DNA of 64,000 nucleotides from Aquatica leii. Taxonomy: Eukaryota; Arthropoda; Insecta; Coleoptera; Lampyridae. Under the pieces are notes generated by a model, which worked only from the letters and a program-made list of their open reading frames with translations, made no database searches and was not told where the DNA came from. Shown here one piece after another: positions 1 to 12,000 of the stretch. The stretch covers positions 61,687,389-61,751,388 of the forward strand of contig CM069435.1 in the NCBI GenBank assembly GCA_035610365.1, read 5' to 3'. A program made the position numbers and the translations under genes. The stretch's first letter is position 1, and every line of letters begins with the position of its first letter.

Positions 1-240
1 CTGATTTTTAAGTTTGTTAGTCAAAACGCAAATACGTAGAGGATGACGAAAACGAAAGAGAAAGTATTCTAATGTTGCCGACAGAGTAATCTATAATCGC
101 TTTATACTAATCGCTAAAACTGCCGTACTGCGGCTACCTCGGATTTTATTTGTGGACTTATAAAGGTTTTTTGTGTTATTTTTTATCAGCAACTGCTCTC
201 CATCTAAATGGAAAAGTATTATTTAGGAGAGTACCTGCTG

Positions 241-700
241 TGATCCACGGCCGGTAATTCTTCGTTTTCAGGTTCTTCATCGCTGATCTTTTCTGTATTT
301 ACATCACTACTTTGGAAAATTTCTATCTTTATAGATAACGTTTTAAAATGCAATAAAGCATTTTCTCAATATGTATTATGTTTTTTATAACTGCTTGTGT
401 TCGAATCAGAGGAATACTGAGTATATACTACATCGGCATCTGAATCATAACATTCCTTTTCAGATTATGTTGTTTGGCATTCTACATGAAAGTTAACTAT
501 GATTATAAACGACTTTCGGCTTAGACCGCGCCGTAGTCAAACACCCAGACTTTTTAAGCTTAGTACCAGTCTCTCCTTGAGAGCCAAAACAAGAAGTAGA
601 ACTTGGTCTTTTTCTATTAGCAATTCGAAAATGACCAAAATGATCGTGTCTTTATTCTGGTTTCGTTCCAAATAACAAACAACAATTTGACACCGATTAT
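241..700 (-). other. Possible decayed acidic, Ser-rich coding remnant
   Basis: On the minus strand, short frames between about 700 and 240 read as basic then acidic/Ser-rich protein-like sequence, for example residues reading SSDVNTEKISDEEPENEEL near 330-250 and DSDADVVYTQYSSDSNTSS near 450-400. The pieces lie in different frames and are broken by stops, so this is at best a relic. Such acidic linkers occur near the C-termini of pogo-like transposases, but nothing diagnostic is present. It could equally be chance. The rest of 1-1160 shows nothing recognisable. Confidence 0.2.
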
Positions 701-1168
701 ACCGTCAATATTCTGAAATAAAATAGATGATTGAACAAAACATAAACGCTTTTAATAATTAAGTGTTTTTTTAAAACTTTACTTTAAGATACCGCAAAAA
801 TGTTGTTATAGTGTGAAGAAAGATAGTGTGAAGGTAAGTTTAATTGTATTTATAACATGTTTTTGATTTTTGTAAATACATTAGTAATGTTAACGTGTTT
901 CAAACTTTAATTTATCAACATATTGCAAACTAATTTTTTTAAATTTTGCGTGTCATCTCTCATTATATAGTAATGGTCAGTTGGCGCATTAATAGATCAG
1001 GAGCGTTGACGCACCTTAAAAAACTATACTTACTCAAAATATATAATCGTTGGCCAATATCCTATAACAAGCTTAGTTAAAATGTTTCTTTTTTAAAATA
1101 TTTTTTTATAAATTTATGTGAAACAGTACTTGTCACCATTTACCTGTAATAAAAATTGTGGTTTTTAC

Positions 1169-3060
1169 AGAGACGCTTACGCAATATAAAAGGAATGGCT
1201 GCGTTTTTAAGAAAAATGATCAATACAAAAATTAATTGCAGCAATCGCTACCGTAGAAGCAAATGGAATGGGTGTCTGTGAGAATAGTAGTCAATCCAAC
1301 GTTCCAAAAGATACTATACGTCGTCGGCGTAAAAAAAGGAAACATGCAGACTTGGACCTTTGTCTACACTGGAAGAGCAAAACGAAGTTAAAATAGCTCA
1401 CATTTAAAAACTACAGAAGCACGGATTTGCGCCCACAAAAAGTTTTGTACGTTCTATGGCATTCAACCTAGCGGAACAACTAAATTTACTTCACAGCTCG
1501 TATGGCTGGATATTTGTGATTTGATTTTTTTTTTGGAAGACATATAGGGGATTCACAATTCGCAAAACTGAAACAGTTTCCACACCGAATGCATTGTCAA
1601 TGACAAAAACAAACGTTGCTTTTTACTTGATTCTTTTTGAAAGGACATTAATCAAAACTGGTTTAATGAATAAATTTGGTAGAATACTTAAGATAGACAT
1701 GACAAGCTTGCAATTAAACATCCGGTTGGGAGATGTTACAGCTACCAAAGGATCAAAAAATGTAACATCAGTCGGCTGCCAAGAAGAGCAAAACCAGATA
1801 TCGTATGCTGCAACGCTGAAAACTCTTACATTTCACCAACCAGCGTTTTCAAGAAAAAAAATAAAAAACCTGAATTTGAAGATGAGATGCCGCTAGGTTC
1901 TTAAGTTTACATGTCACACAGATTAGCATATGTAAACAATGAGATTGTTTTAAATGGCTCAAAAAACATTTCCAACTTCGCAAACTACAGGAAAAAGTAC
2001 TACTGCTACTTTACGAGCATTCATCTCACTGCAGTAATGTAGAAATGCTAGAGTATGCAGCTGATATTTTGTTTGCCGAGTCACACAACCCAGTTTATGC
2101 TGTCTTTCAAAGCATTTCATTATGATGTTTGCAATTTGCTTTTGTGAGCAAAGCCTTAAATGCGCATTACCAGGTTCCAGTTTGGCCAACCACTTCCTTT
2201 TCCTTGGGAAAAGTCTGTTAGCATAAGAAGTGTAGTTTCAACATTTAGAGTAACAAGTATCGTATCGTTTCTTGTGATCTCACAATTATTCTTGACTAAG
2301 GTTACCTGACAGAGGATGTTTCACAATAAGTGTTACAAAAATTTCCACAAGATAAAATTTAATGTGATAACACAAAAATTCCTAGAAGCAATAATTTTTC
2401 AAAATCACAGCCAGATAGTAAGTAAGGTATTCATTTATTAATACATCGATTATTACAATATAATATAGGATACGTCAATTCAAATTATACATAAATAAAT
2501 TAAAACAATAGATGAAATCATACTGTTAAATTAAATTATTATGTAAGTCTAGATAACAGAATACAGATTATAGATCAAGTTTAAGCTGACAATTTTCAAA
2601 CTCCGAAATGGATTTCTTTATTAAAAAAGCTTTTATTACATTTCTTAATTCTTTGATGGAAGATTTCGTATTTCAACCGGTATGCGATTAAAAATTTTAT
2701 TAAAATTTACTAAAGCTTTTGTGGACTTTACTTAGTCGACTATATTTTAAACATAAGTTATTGCTTATCAGATATTTCGAGTACAAACAACTGGCTAGTG
2801 TATTAAGGTGCTTTGAAAACATCAAAGACAATAAAAATAAGGCAGAAGAAAGGGCAAAAAAGTAAGTTCGTCAATTTAGAAGGAAAAAAGAAGGGTCGTA
2901 AATAAAGTGCATGTCTGGATTCTGTCTGACGATAATAATATTGGAATTATCTACAACGATTCGAAAGTGGTAAAGATGAATCGAAACTGTGTATAAAATG
3001 TAAAGAAAAGTACAACAAAATAAAGAAGAAGTTAAAAAGTGTAACTGAAAAAAATTATGT
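1169..3060 (+). pseudogene. Decayed pogo-like (Tigger/CENP-B type) transposase
   Basis: Broken frames on the plus strand follow the order of a pogo-family transposase. An N-terminal helix-turn-helix lies at about 1190-1330 (reads NVPKDTIRRRRKKRK), a CENP-B-like helical part at 1360-1510, and the DDE endonuclease core at 1594-2280. The longest open piece, 1594-1896 (100 residues), carries the first catalytic Asp in IDMTSLQLN (residue 35). The second catalytic block reads LLLLYEHSSH at about 2000-2030: Tyr stands where family members have Asp. A Lys/Ser-rich tail with a short CIKCKEKY motif near 2990-3030 may be the remains of the zinc-finger tail seen in related insect elements. Several frameshifts and stops make it a pseudogene. 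No convincing terminal inverted repeats were found. The family call is from remembered motifs, not a search. Confidence 0.7.
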
Positions 3061-5617
3061 TTCGACTCACCTTAGGCTCTGCGTCATATCTCCGATATAC
3101 ATCGGATGAGATGACACAACGTTAAGTAAGTAAAAAAGCTGGATGTTGCCAAATCCTAAATTTTAATGTAAAATCTTTGTTTCTTAATGAAAACACAGCA
3201 CCTTGCTTGTTAAAAATCTGGACCAGTATCTCTTATTTTAATTAATGTGTAAAATTTAGAATAGTTTAAAAAGAAGTACGCCATCTCTACTCCATCTACT
3301 CTATATTCCTTAGGTTAATAATCGTATGTAGATGTCTTTTTTTCAGCAACAATATCATTTTGTTACATTTATACGTTTTTCTTAATTTTTACGCACTGTA
3401 AAGCAAGTAAAGTATATAACAATAAGTAAATAATTTAGGTAAACGTCATTATATTTCAAATAGTTTAAGCAGTTGCGTCATTTCGAAATGATTGCTTATA
3501 TGTAGTAAACAAGGTTGTTAATTGAAATTTCCTCAAACATAACGTTCCATTTATAATCTTTCAATATTGCAATTGCAAAATTGAACTCTTGTCAATAATT
3601 TCCGCAACGTAAACTGTCAATTATGATTTTAAAAACTCTATTAATGTTTCATTACATTTTTGTTTTTTAGTTTAGTATACGTTCAGTAAAAATTATTTTA
3701 AAACTAAATTTCTACGTTATGAGTTTTGTGGGATTGTTTGTTTTTTATTTACAGAATAAATTTATGTAAATATATGTTAAAACATTTACAAACTAATTAC
3801 TTTTATTTTTTACAATTTTATTTATATACTTGTTACAGTCTTAATTTTTTCTGTTATATTGGTCTCTTATTATACTGCTCACATGTTTCACTTCATTTCT
3901 GATCGGAATCGAAATTGGGTTTTTACAGTAAATTTGACACATTTTTATTTATGGTCTTATAAGCTTTTGCTGTAGATATCACATAGATGATATAACGGGA
4001 TCAGACAATATTAGAAGAGTAAGCATTACATCTTTATTAATAAACGATTTACTAACATAGCTTTTACTATAAGCCAACACTTTTTTTTCAAATAAATTGA
4101 AATATCAAATTTTAATGCTTCTTATTAAATTAAAATTACCTGTTTTAACTTTGAGTAAAATTTTGAGAATAAATTGTGATAAAACAAATTTTTTGTTAAT
4201 ATTAACAACAAAATCATAGTATTGAGTTTTTGTAACCTTTACTTGTTTTTTTATATTTTTTTAGAAATTTATCAGTTACAAGCTTATGTTATCTAGGACT
4301 TCGCTATATTTGAAAGAATGGAGAAACAAGCTCAAGTTCGTCATTAGCTGTAGCGTTGTAAGTCCACAATTTAAAAAGGACAAATTAGTATACTAAATTA
4401 TTAAAAGTTACATATATATTTTTCCTTGTACGCATTGTAGACACTTGCATTGACATAATCATTTAGTTTGACTAATTTAAAATTACATTTTTGATTGTTT
4501 CTTACAATTTACTTAAATAATCAATTTGTTTACATAAAGCAATATTGAAAACAAACTAAGTGTTAAATGTGGCAATGTTAACATTAGACTTTTTGTCAGT
4601 GTCAATAGTTGTAATTATTATTAAGGTATTAGTTGTAAAGAAGTGTTATTTTTCTAATAATTCAAATATAAATTAATATTTTTTTCTATTTCAATGCATT
4701 TATATTCATTTATTCATAAAAAAGTTATTTTGTTATACCTATCATGCTTTTTATATGTTTTGTAAAAGCTGGAATTTATTTATCATTTTATTGCATTGTA
4801 TAGAATTTTACGGTACTGTCATATAACACCGTAAAAATCAACTTAAATGTGATCTACATAAACATATAAAAAACGATAAAATTATGTTTTTAAATTTCTA
4901 AATGCAATTATTCGATCAACTAAAAACAAAAATAAGCAGATATCTTATCTAAAATAATTACTATTTATTGGATTTCATTCTTTTGTTGAATTTGAAAACA
5001 ATATTTTTATATTGAAAGCTTAAAAAATATATAACTTGAGAAACTTCAAACATAAAACGTTTTTATTCAAATTTTATTGATAATTTATACAAACAAGAAG
5101 TTAATTTAATTTAACGTATTTGTAATATTCAAGAATCTCTAAATTTAGTATTTCTTTGTTCTGATCTTTTATTGTAATAAATCGCATTCAAACGTTTCAA
5201 ATATTTTTTTTAATTTTTTGTACATTTGATTAAGTGCTTGAGTTAGAATTTTTATTGAAAAATTTTCGAGCCAGTTACATTTTTGATGTCTTTCAACAAT
5301 TACTTTACAGCTAGATTTATATTTTTAAAGTTTATTGGAAAAATCTTCAAAACACATTCATTACATTTTAATTAATAAACTAAAATGCTCTTAATTGCAT
5401 TTAAGTTTAGTGAATTACAAAATAAAGTTTAAGACTTCAGATTAATATACGCAACGCTGATCTGAAATTTAATCTTTCTTATTAGTGAATCATTGTTTAT
5501 TGTGTTTAATATTACCGTAAATTATTTAAAGTATATAATATTAATACCTTATAAATCAAATCTTATTTTTAAAAAGAATTGATCTTAATTAAAATTGAAA
5601 AATCAAATTTTAAATAT
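3061..5617. other. No gene seen; AT-rich intergenic DNA
   Basis: I read both strands and found no long frame, no TE protein motif and no clear repeat. The sequence is very AT-rich with many poly-A/T runs. Nothing in it can be annotated. Confidence 0.6.
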
Positions 5618-6115
5618 TGTTACGAATATTAAAACTAATTTATTTAAACACAAAATATTTACTCGTTTATAGCTACACGAAACTAATTAAATCTAATAAT
5701 ATTTAAGAAAAAGACTTACACTAATTGATAAAGTACAATGTACTACGTTGTATTTATCTTGACACGCGTTAATCACTTATTTATTTAAATAGGTTTTTAA
5801 CACTTGCGACTTCGATTAATAACTAACCTATTATTCGTTTTAATCGTTTTTATACATTTCCGCTATCTTTCGATAGTATTCTATATCTTTTCCAAACGTT
5901 CTAGTTGTTGCTAACAAATTCGGGAATGCTCTCGAAGCTAAACGTTTCACTGCCTTCTTTTTAAGACTGTTTGGTCCTAGAACAGGAAACTGGATGTGAC
6001 ACCGGTAGAAAGGATTGTGGAGGTAGCGGCAGTTATCTCTATTTCGTCAAGTTCCTTGACCATAAAGGTAGCAGTCAATGGACTTTTCCTGACCCGATGC
6101 GATGTTCTCCTTGGT
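5618..6115 (-). mobile_element. LTR-like 3' end of the Gypsy-type element
   Basis: Downstream (minus strand) of the integrase/macro region lies about 500 bp without coding potential. On the minus strand it ends with ATTCGTAACA, a common end of arthropod Gypsy LTRs; the complement TGTTACGAAT begins at 5618. A purine-rich tract (CCAAGGAGAA, about 6125-6116 on the minus strand) may be the polypurine tract and would put the LTR start near 6115. Another possible start is TGTCACATCC at 6001. No second LTR is present in the window because the element is 5'-truncated, so the boundaries are inferred. Confidence 0.45.
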
Positions 6116-6119
6116 TGGT

Positions 6120-6520
6120 AACTGCAGACCGACACTTAAACGCCTGTTTCTCGAAAGTCGACTTCAAACATAATTCTAACTGTCCTCCAATCCAGTTGAT
6201 CTAAGCCACAACCAAGTTTAGGTACTCCCTATTTCTTAATATTGTGGAACTCTATTTCTCTCTTAAGATTTCATAGTATTTGGCACAGATTCGTACAACG
6301 GCTTAGTACGTGAGTATTTCTTGATGACCAGATAGAAAACAAAGGCTCTGTCACCACCTAGCTTTAAAACTTCTCCGACTGCTGGTTGCTGTCTTCGTAG
6401 TTCATCTAGCCGCCCAAACTTCTTTTTAAATACGAGTGCAACCCCTCTGGACATGTTAAGATTCTCGCTCACGCAATATGCGATGGCGTAATTCTTTCGT
6501 GAATGGAACATGTCTTCTTG
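6120..6520 (-). pseudogene. Macro-domain (OARD1/TARG1-like ADP-ribose hydrolase) relic in a Gypsy element
   Basis: One minus-strand frame from about 6511 to 6120 reads as a macro domain like the ADP-ribose glycohydrolase OARD1/TARG1. Visible blocks are IAYCVSENLNMSRGVALVFK (the glycine-bearing ADP-ribose loop region), KKFGRLDELRRQ, GEVLKL, FVFYLVIKKYS, then KLGCGLDQLDW with the conserved GCGLD. Known family members remove ADP-ribose from acidic residues using a Lys in the (T)KK block and the Asp in GCGLD; both positions are kept here. The frame has three in-frame stops (after NTMKS, after NIKK and after RETGV) and a frameshift relative to the upstream integrase, so it is not functional. It sits directly after the integrase on the same strand and before the LTR-like end, which suggests it was part of the element's coding region and not a host gene. 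Confidence 0.7.
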
Positions 6521-6539
6521 TTCCTCGGTTGTACTCTAA

Positions 6540-7742
6540 ATCTAGCTTTTCTAGAACCTCCGTGTAAACTCATAAACTTATCGAAGTCCATTCCTTCAAC
6601 TTGATTTTTGGTTATGCAAGTTATTACTTTGGTTAGGACCTGAACTTGCGTAATGTGGTTATTGCCAGCAAACGGGGTTAGACGATCGACCACTTTTGGT
6701 TTGCCTATGCATAGTTTTCGGATGCGATATATAAGGTCATTAATACGCTGCACGATTTCATAAGGGTCTTTCTATTGCATCTGCAGCTTTGGCGGCAAAC
6801 CACGTCTTCTTTGGGGATTACACAACTACACCATGTTGCTAGGTTGAAACCCACCATTTTATGTCTTGACGTCGTATCTTGTTTTCATTTTGTCGCTGGC
6901 AATTTGAGTGTTTTTACAGACTGCTTTGTGTACTTCGTCTAGTTTCTAGGTAAGCTTGCTAACGTAGTCTTTTCCAGCAACTTTTTTTTCCGGTCTTTGC
7001 CCAAATTGAAGGTCGCATGGCAGTCGTATTTCGCGACCGAGCATGACATAGGATAGTGTTTGGCCTAATGTTTCGTGAACAGATGATCGGTATGCCATTA
7101 GGAAAAAGTGCGAGTACTGATCCCAGTCTCTTTAATGTTCGGACACTACTTTGGCTAAGTATTTTTCCATTGTTTGATTCATCCGCTCAACCGTGCCATC
7201 AGATTAAGGATGGAGAAGAGTCGTCCTAGTTTTCTTAATTTTCAACAGTCGAGAAACTTCATAAAAAATCCAGACTTAAAGTTGCGGCATTGGTCGAAAT
7301 GTAATTCTAACGGAACTCTAAACCGACAGAAAAACTCTTTCACTAATACATCTGCGACTGTAACTGCATCTTGATTGGGTATGGCGTAAACCACCGCCCA
7401 CTTCGTAAAATAGTCTATCGCCACTAGGATGTATTTATTTCCCAAATCAGATTCTGGGAATGACCCTGTGATGTGAATTGCTACTCTTTCCAAAAGGCTT
7501 TCTACGTTGTATTGCTTTATAGGTGCTTTGCGCTTTCTCGCAGGACCATTTGCTGATGCACAAACCGTACACGTACGGCACCATTTCTTGACGTCTTTTT
7601 TGCAGTTCACCCAGTAGAATCTTTCTTAAACTTTTCCCAATCTCTTCTTTATGCCAAGGTGTCCTCCCGATGTACTATCGTGGAGATGCTTCAATACTTC
7701 TGACACCCGGCTCTTTAACACTACCAACTGTAGTCTGTTTCA
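6540..7742 (-). pseudogene. Ty3/Gypsy-type integrase relic (5'-truncated element)
   Basis: Minus-strand frames from 7742 downward encode the end of a Gypsy-type Pol. The zinc-binding HHCC module comes first: HLHDSTSGGHLG near 7680-7650, then CRTCTVC near 7580. It is followed by the DDE core at 7560-7240, with SFPESDLGNKYILVAIDYFT (contains the first catalytic Asp) and a degraded second-Asp block FDQCRNF. Later frames read GREIRLPCDLQFGQRP (about 7050-7000) and, at 6753-6600, the C-terminal module with INDLIYRIRK. In an intact integrase this cuts and joins element DNA to the chromosome. Several stops and frameshifts are present. Homology stops just upstream of the HHCC module at about 7745, so reverse transcriptase, protease and gag are missing. 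The macro domain and LTR-like end follow on the same strand. Confidence 0.85.
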
Positions 7743-7859
7743 TTCATTCTTTAGTATTAACTAATAAAGATTTATTATTATTTCTTGACGAAACAGAAAT
7801 GTTAATTTTAAAATGTTTTAACAAATTTTTAAATTAAAATGATGAAATCTATATAAATA

Positions 7860-8235
7860 AGAGAAAAATATATTTTTGAATAATTAGAAACAGGTGTAAG
7901 GCATGAATCATTTTTAATTTTAATAGAAGACAACATTTTTTTTGTAAATTTTTAATAATATGTAAACTATAACCATAACTATTTGCTAGATAATAAATAT
8001 CATTAACTTCTTTGGTAAAACTATCATGATCAATTGGAAAAGAATATAAACGGTTAAAGAAAAATTTAAAAGCTATATTTTCTTTTTTCTCCGATTTTTT
8101 AAACTTTAAATATTTATTACAAGCTTCAAACCACTTGTGTGATCAAACAACAACTGCTTCAGCAAGACATTGATCTGGCGCCCATAAAAATTCTTGTGAC
8201 TTAGACCACCTCTCTCTCCAAATAGGAATTGCTTA
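7860..8235 (-). pseudogene. Reverse-transcriptase-like C-terminal fragment (Penelope/LINE type)
   Basis: A minus-strand frame reads AFKFFFNRLYSFPIDHDSFT followed by KEVNDIYYLANSYGYSLHII. This resembles the conserved segment after the palm of Penelope-like and some LINE reverse transcriptases, where a short 'RL..P......F..E...I......NGY' pattern occurs. Only about 60-110 residues remain and I see no catalytic YADD box. The identification rests on this single pattern and is tentative. It abuts, but is not clearly part of, the Gypsy relic at 5.6-7.7 kb. Confidence 0.35.
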
Positions 8236-10082
8236 AATTATATTACAAGCTGGCCGTGCAAAGTCCGTAAACATTATGAAACTTGTAACAACTCCTTTAA
8301 AATATATTCTTCTAAAAAATGGGGTTTTTAATAGCATACTATTTGTAGCGTAATGTGTAAAATGAAATATTATAATAATTTAGTATGAACTGTATTTCTA
8401 ATGTTAAATAAATATGAAAAATCTCAAGTCGCATTACTCTGTCAATCGGCGCACTGTTATTGAGCAGCACGGAGGTATATTTAAGTCACTACAAAATAAA
8501 ACAATTTTCAACAAACTACAAACATTCAAAGTTACTTTTAAATAAAATAAACGTATATGGATGTACATAATAAAAAAATTTAACTAAAACGATATTAACA
8601 ATAAAGCTATTATATAAATAGTAAAATCAAAGAATAATTTACTCAACTGATAGAAGACACAGTCTAGAAATAGTTTCGCTGATAATCCCAATTAGAATCG
8701 TTGCTATTTTTACTATTTCAATATTGTTAGTCTTGGCGGATTTAATCCGCCCTAGTTTCCATTTTAACGCAAGAAGATTAATACCCATTATAAGAATTAT
8801 AATGTAAGGTTCTACGGACGCAGATTTTGAACTCTATATTGTGCAACTTTGCATTTCAAATAAATATTGTTTGCTCATTTGATTAGTCTACATTGTGAAA
8901 CATCCAACAATGATGGGTCCGGCAACCAAACTTACAATCGTCCAAAGAGAAAAAGTAAAGAGGATGAAGTCATAACGGACAAAACTTTAAAATTGTACAA
9001 ACAACGTATAAAGCTTTTTAATAGTTAATAAGCAGTTATTAATTTTTTTTAAATTGCAAAGTGTAGAATTTTACTCCGATCTTCAATAAGCTTTTCAAAT
9101 GAGGACTAAATAACAAAATAAATTATTACAATATGCTTTTATTTGATGCAATTTTAGTTATATTTTTTTGGTTAATTAATAGAAACTTACCAAGTTCTTT
9201 TAATTCTGATCTAGCTTTACTAAAATTTGGTTATTGTCAAAAAATAATTGACTTAGTTTTTCTTTGCTTGCAACAAAGCTTTACTAAAAAAGTATTTGCA
9301 ATAATCAAAATTAAAAAGAGCCTTAAATGCTGGAACTTTTGCAAAAATTATCAAAAAAAAAATTGCTAAGATGATGCTCAGAAAAAAAAACAAAATAGAA
9401 AAATTATCAACAGTAATTACATAAGTGGTGATAATTTTTTGATAACTTTAAATATATTTAACGTAAGATTTTTATAACAACTATAATAATTGCTAATCTA
9501 GTTAAAAATATTTAAAAAAATTATGACCACAAATGTAATTCGGCGTGATTATGTTTTTTATTAAACAATTAAGAATGTTTACAACTGTTGTAATTAACAC
9601 AGCGCAATACACGTAACTAGTTTTGTGTGGTTTGATATGAAAAACTTAAAAGCAAAACACTTTAGGCGAAAAGTTAGTTAGTGTGTTATGTTAAAAATAT
9701 TTTTGTATAGTTTTCGTACTGTAGCAATTTCGCTCAGTGATAATTTCATTTTGCACACCGAAAGTCACTAAACACACTTCCATTTTAAACGTTAAGAAAA
9801 TTACACGTGTTAACGTCCCGTCTAGAGGTTTTCACATCTTAATTGTTTTAAATCATTTATGCGAGTGTTGACTAAATGAATTGCGGTTTTGAATGTGTTT
9901 GTTGTGAAATTTTTTTCTGGGATAAGAATACATTTTTATTTTACAGCGCAATTTGATTCTGATTACCTATGTTAGATGAAGATATTAAAATCTCGTTCAG
10001 ATTTTCATTGCTGCGAACAGCATTACAACAAATTAGAGAGTACACCTGTTAAGATACTTCGGCAAGCTTAGCATACTTTGTT
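8236..10082. other. No gene seen
   Basis: AT-rich DNA. Short frames (for example a 78-codon one at 9133-9369) are Lys/Phe/Ile-rich and look like chance products of AT-rich sequence. No TE termini or motifs were recognised. Confidence 0.55.
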
Positions 10083-12000
10083 GAAGTGAAACTTCTTTAT
10101 CGGCGTTGGAAAAAAATTTACCGTCACATTTTACGCGTCACGTCACATTTTTTATCGTCACATTTTTCCGTAGCGTAGCGACGTGATAAATAATATATCA
10201 ATACTAAAGTGATCAACAAAATCAAAGGCTTTATTTTAATTCTAATTCCAGTGGATTTTTAACAAAAGTAAGTAATTATATCTATTTTTCTAATACTTGG
10301 GTGGAATTAATTGACATAGAGTATAAATTCTGAAATATGTTATTAATTTAAATTTAAAATATTTAAGGTTAACCTCAGTTTCTGATTGAACGATGACATT
10401 TTAAAATAATATATCAATACTAAGGTGATCAACAAAATCAAAGGCTTTATTTTAATTCTAATTCCAGTGGATTTTTAACAAAAGTAAGTAATTATATGTA
10501 TTTTTCTAATACTTGGGTGGAATTAATTGACATAGAGTATAAATTCTGAAATATGTTATTAATTTAAATTTAAAATATTTAAGGTTAACCTCAGTTTCTG
10601 ATTGAACGATGACATTTAAAATTTAATATGTTTAAGGTTAACCTCAGTTTCTGATTGAACGATGACATTTTAAATTTAATATATTTAAGGTTAACCGCAG
10701 TTTCTGTTTGAACGATGACAATGATAGTAATAATTCTATTTCAATTAATGAAATGCTGTAATAATCTTAGTAGCAAAAAGTTAAAGTGAAATAATTGTAT
10801 TATTTGTATTCATGTCTACTATAATAAAATCCTTTTGTTTAAAATTTATCTAATTTTAAATTTAAGATATTTAAGGTTAACCTCAGTTTCTTATTGTAAC
10901 TATCGGTCAATGTATATGATTTCATTAAAATAGTATTTATTAATTAATAAGACTGCTAATTTAATGAACATCAATTAATTGGCATAGAGTATAAATTCTG
11001 AAATATGTTATTAATTTTTGTAAATCAATTAACTAATTTTTGTATATTCAATTTCATATTTCAGTTACCATAAGCCATTAATTATTAAATTTAAGATATT
11101 TAAGGTTATCCTCAATTTCTGATTGAACGATGACAATGATAGTAATAATTCTATTTCAATTAATGAAATGCTGTAATAATCTTAGTAGCAAAAAGTTAAA
11201 GTGAAACACGGTTGGTTCAGACGAAGAGTACTTTCAGTTTCTCCAACGCAGTAGGGATAGCATGTCGCTTATTTCGTTACGCGTCACATTTTTAATTAAT
11301 ACGACTGCTAATTTAATGTTTAAATTTAAGATATTTAAGGTTAAACTCAGTTTCTGATTGAACGATGACAATGATAGTAATATGTAATTCTATTTCAATT
11401 AATGAAATGCTGTAATAATCTTAGTAGCAAAAAGTTAAATTTAAATAATTGTATTATTGAATTGAAACTTCTTTATTGGCGTTGGAAAAAAATTGCCGTC
11501 ACATTTTAAGCGTCACATTTTTCCGTTACGCGCCATCTTTTTCTTGCCCCTACCACGGTTGGTTCAGACGAAGAGTACTTTCAGTTTCTCCAACGCAGTA
11601 GGGATAGCATGTCGCTTATTTCGTTACGCGTCACATTTTTAATTAATACGACTGCTAATTTAATGAACATCAATTAATTGGCATAGAGTATAAATTCTGA
11701 AATATGTTATTAATTTTTGTAAATCAATTAACTAATTTTTGTAGATTCAATTTCATATTTCAGTTACCATAAGCCATTAATTACAAAAATATATAATAAC
11801 GATGACAATGATAGTAATAATTCTATTACAATTAATGAAATGCTGTAATAATCTTAGTAGCAAAAAGTTAAAGTGAAATAATTGTATTATTTGTATTCAT
11901 GTCTATGATAATAAAATCCTTTTGTTTAAACTTTATCTAATTTAACTTTATTTAACCAATTTCTGAAAAGTTGCATGTAGATCATTTTGCGAAAAATAAG
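10083..12000. repeat. Mosaic tandem repeat block (family A)
   Basis: About 1.9 kb of shuffled, repeated modules. The most frequent carries AAGGTTAACCTCAGTTTCTG and recurs in plus orientation at about 10375, 10581, 10634, 10687, 10873, 11102 and 11338, with spacings of 206, 53, 53 and then about 190-240 bp. Another module (AATGAAATGCTGTAATAATC...) recurs at about 10749, 11162, 11401 and 11836. A GC-richer module containing GGTTGGTTCAGACGAAGAGT occurs at about 11213 and 11561, and one with CTTCTTTATYGGCGTTGG at about 10090 and 11469. The block has no coding capacity. Its left edge (TAGCGACGTGATAAATAATA, about 10176) and right edge (AAAAGTTGCATGTA, about 11965-11979) are shared with the copy at 34.4-35.3 kb, so it behaves like a dispersed element with internal amplification. 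Confidence 0.8.
10191..10620 (+). repeat. 216-bp tandem duplication inside family A
   Basis: The segment starting TAATATATCAATACTAAAGT at 10191 is repeated from 10407 with only a few differences, giving a period of 216 bp. Both units end in the AAGGTTAACC module and the segment GATTGAACGATGACATTT. Confidence 0.85.

Noticed and set aside
5971-6204. Plus-strand frame of 77 codons
   Set aside because: Overlaps the LTR-like end and macro-domain tail on the minus strand; no independent signature.
10176-11980. Repeat block considered as a CRISPR array
   Set aside because: Repeats are of several kinds and lengths, partly contiguous and diverged, with no regular unique spacers, in a eukaryotic context.
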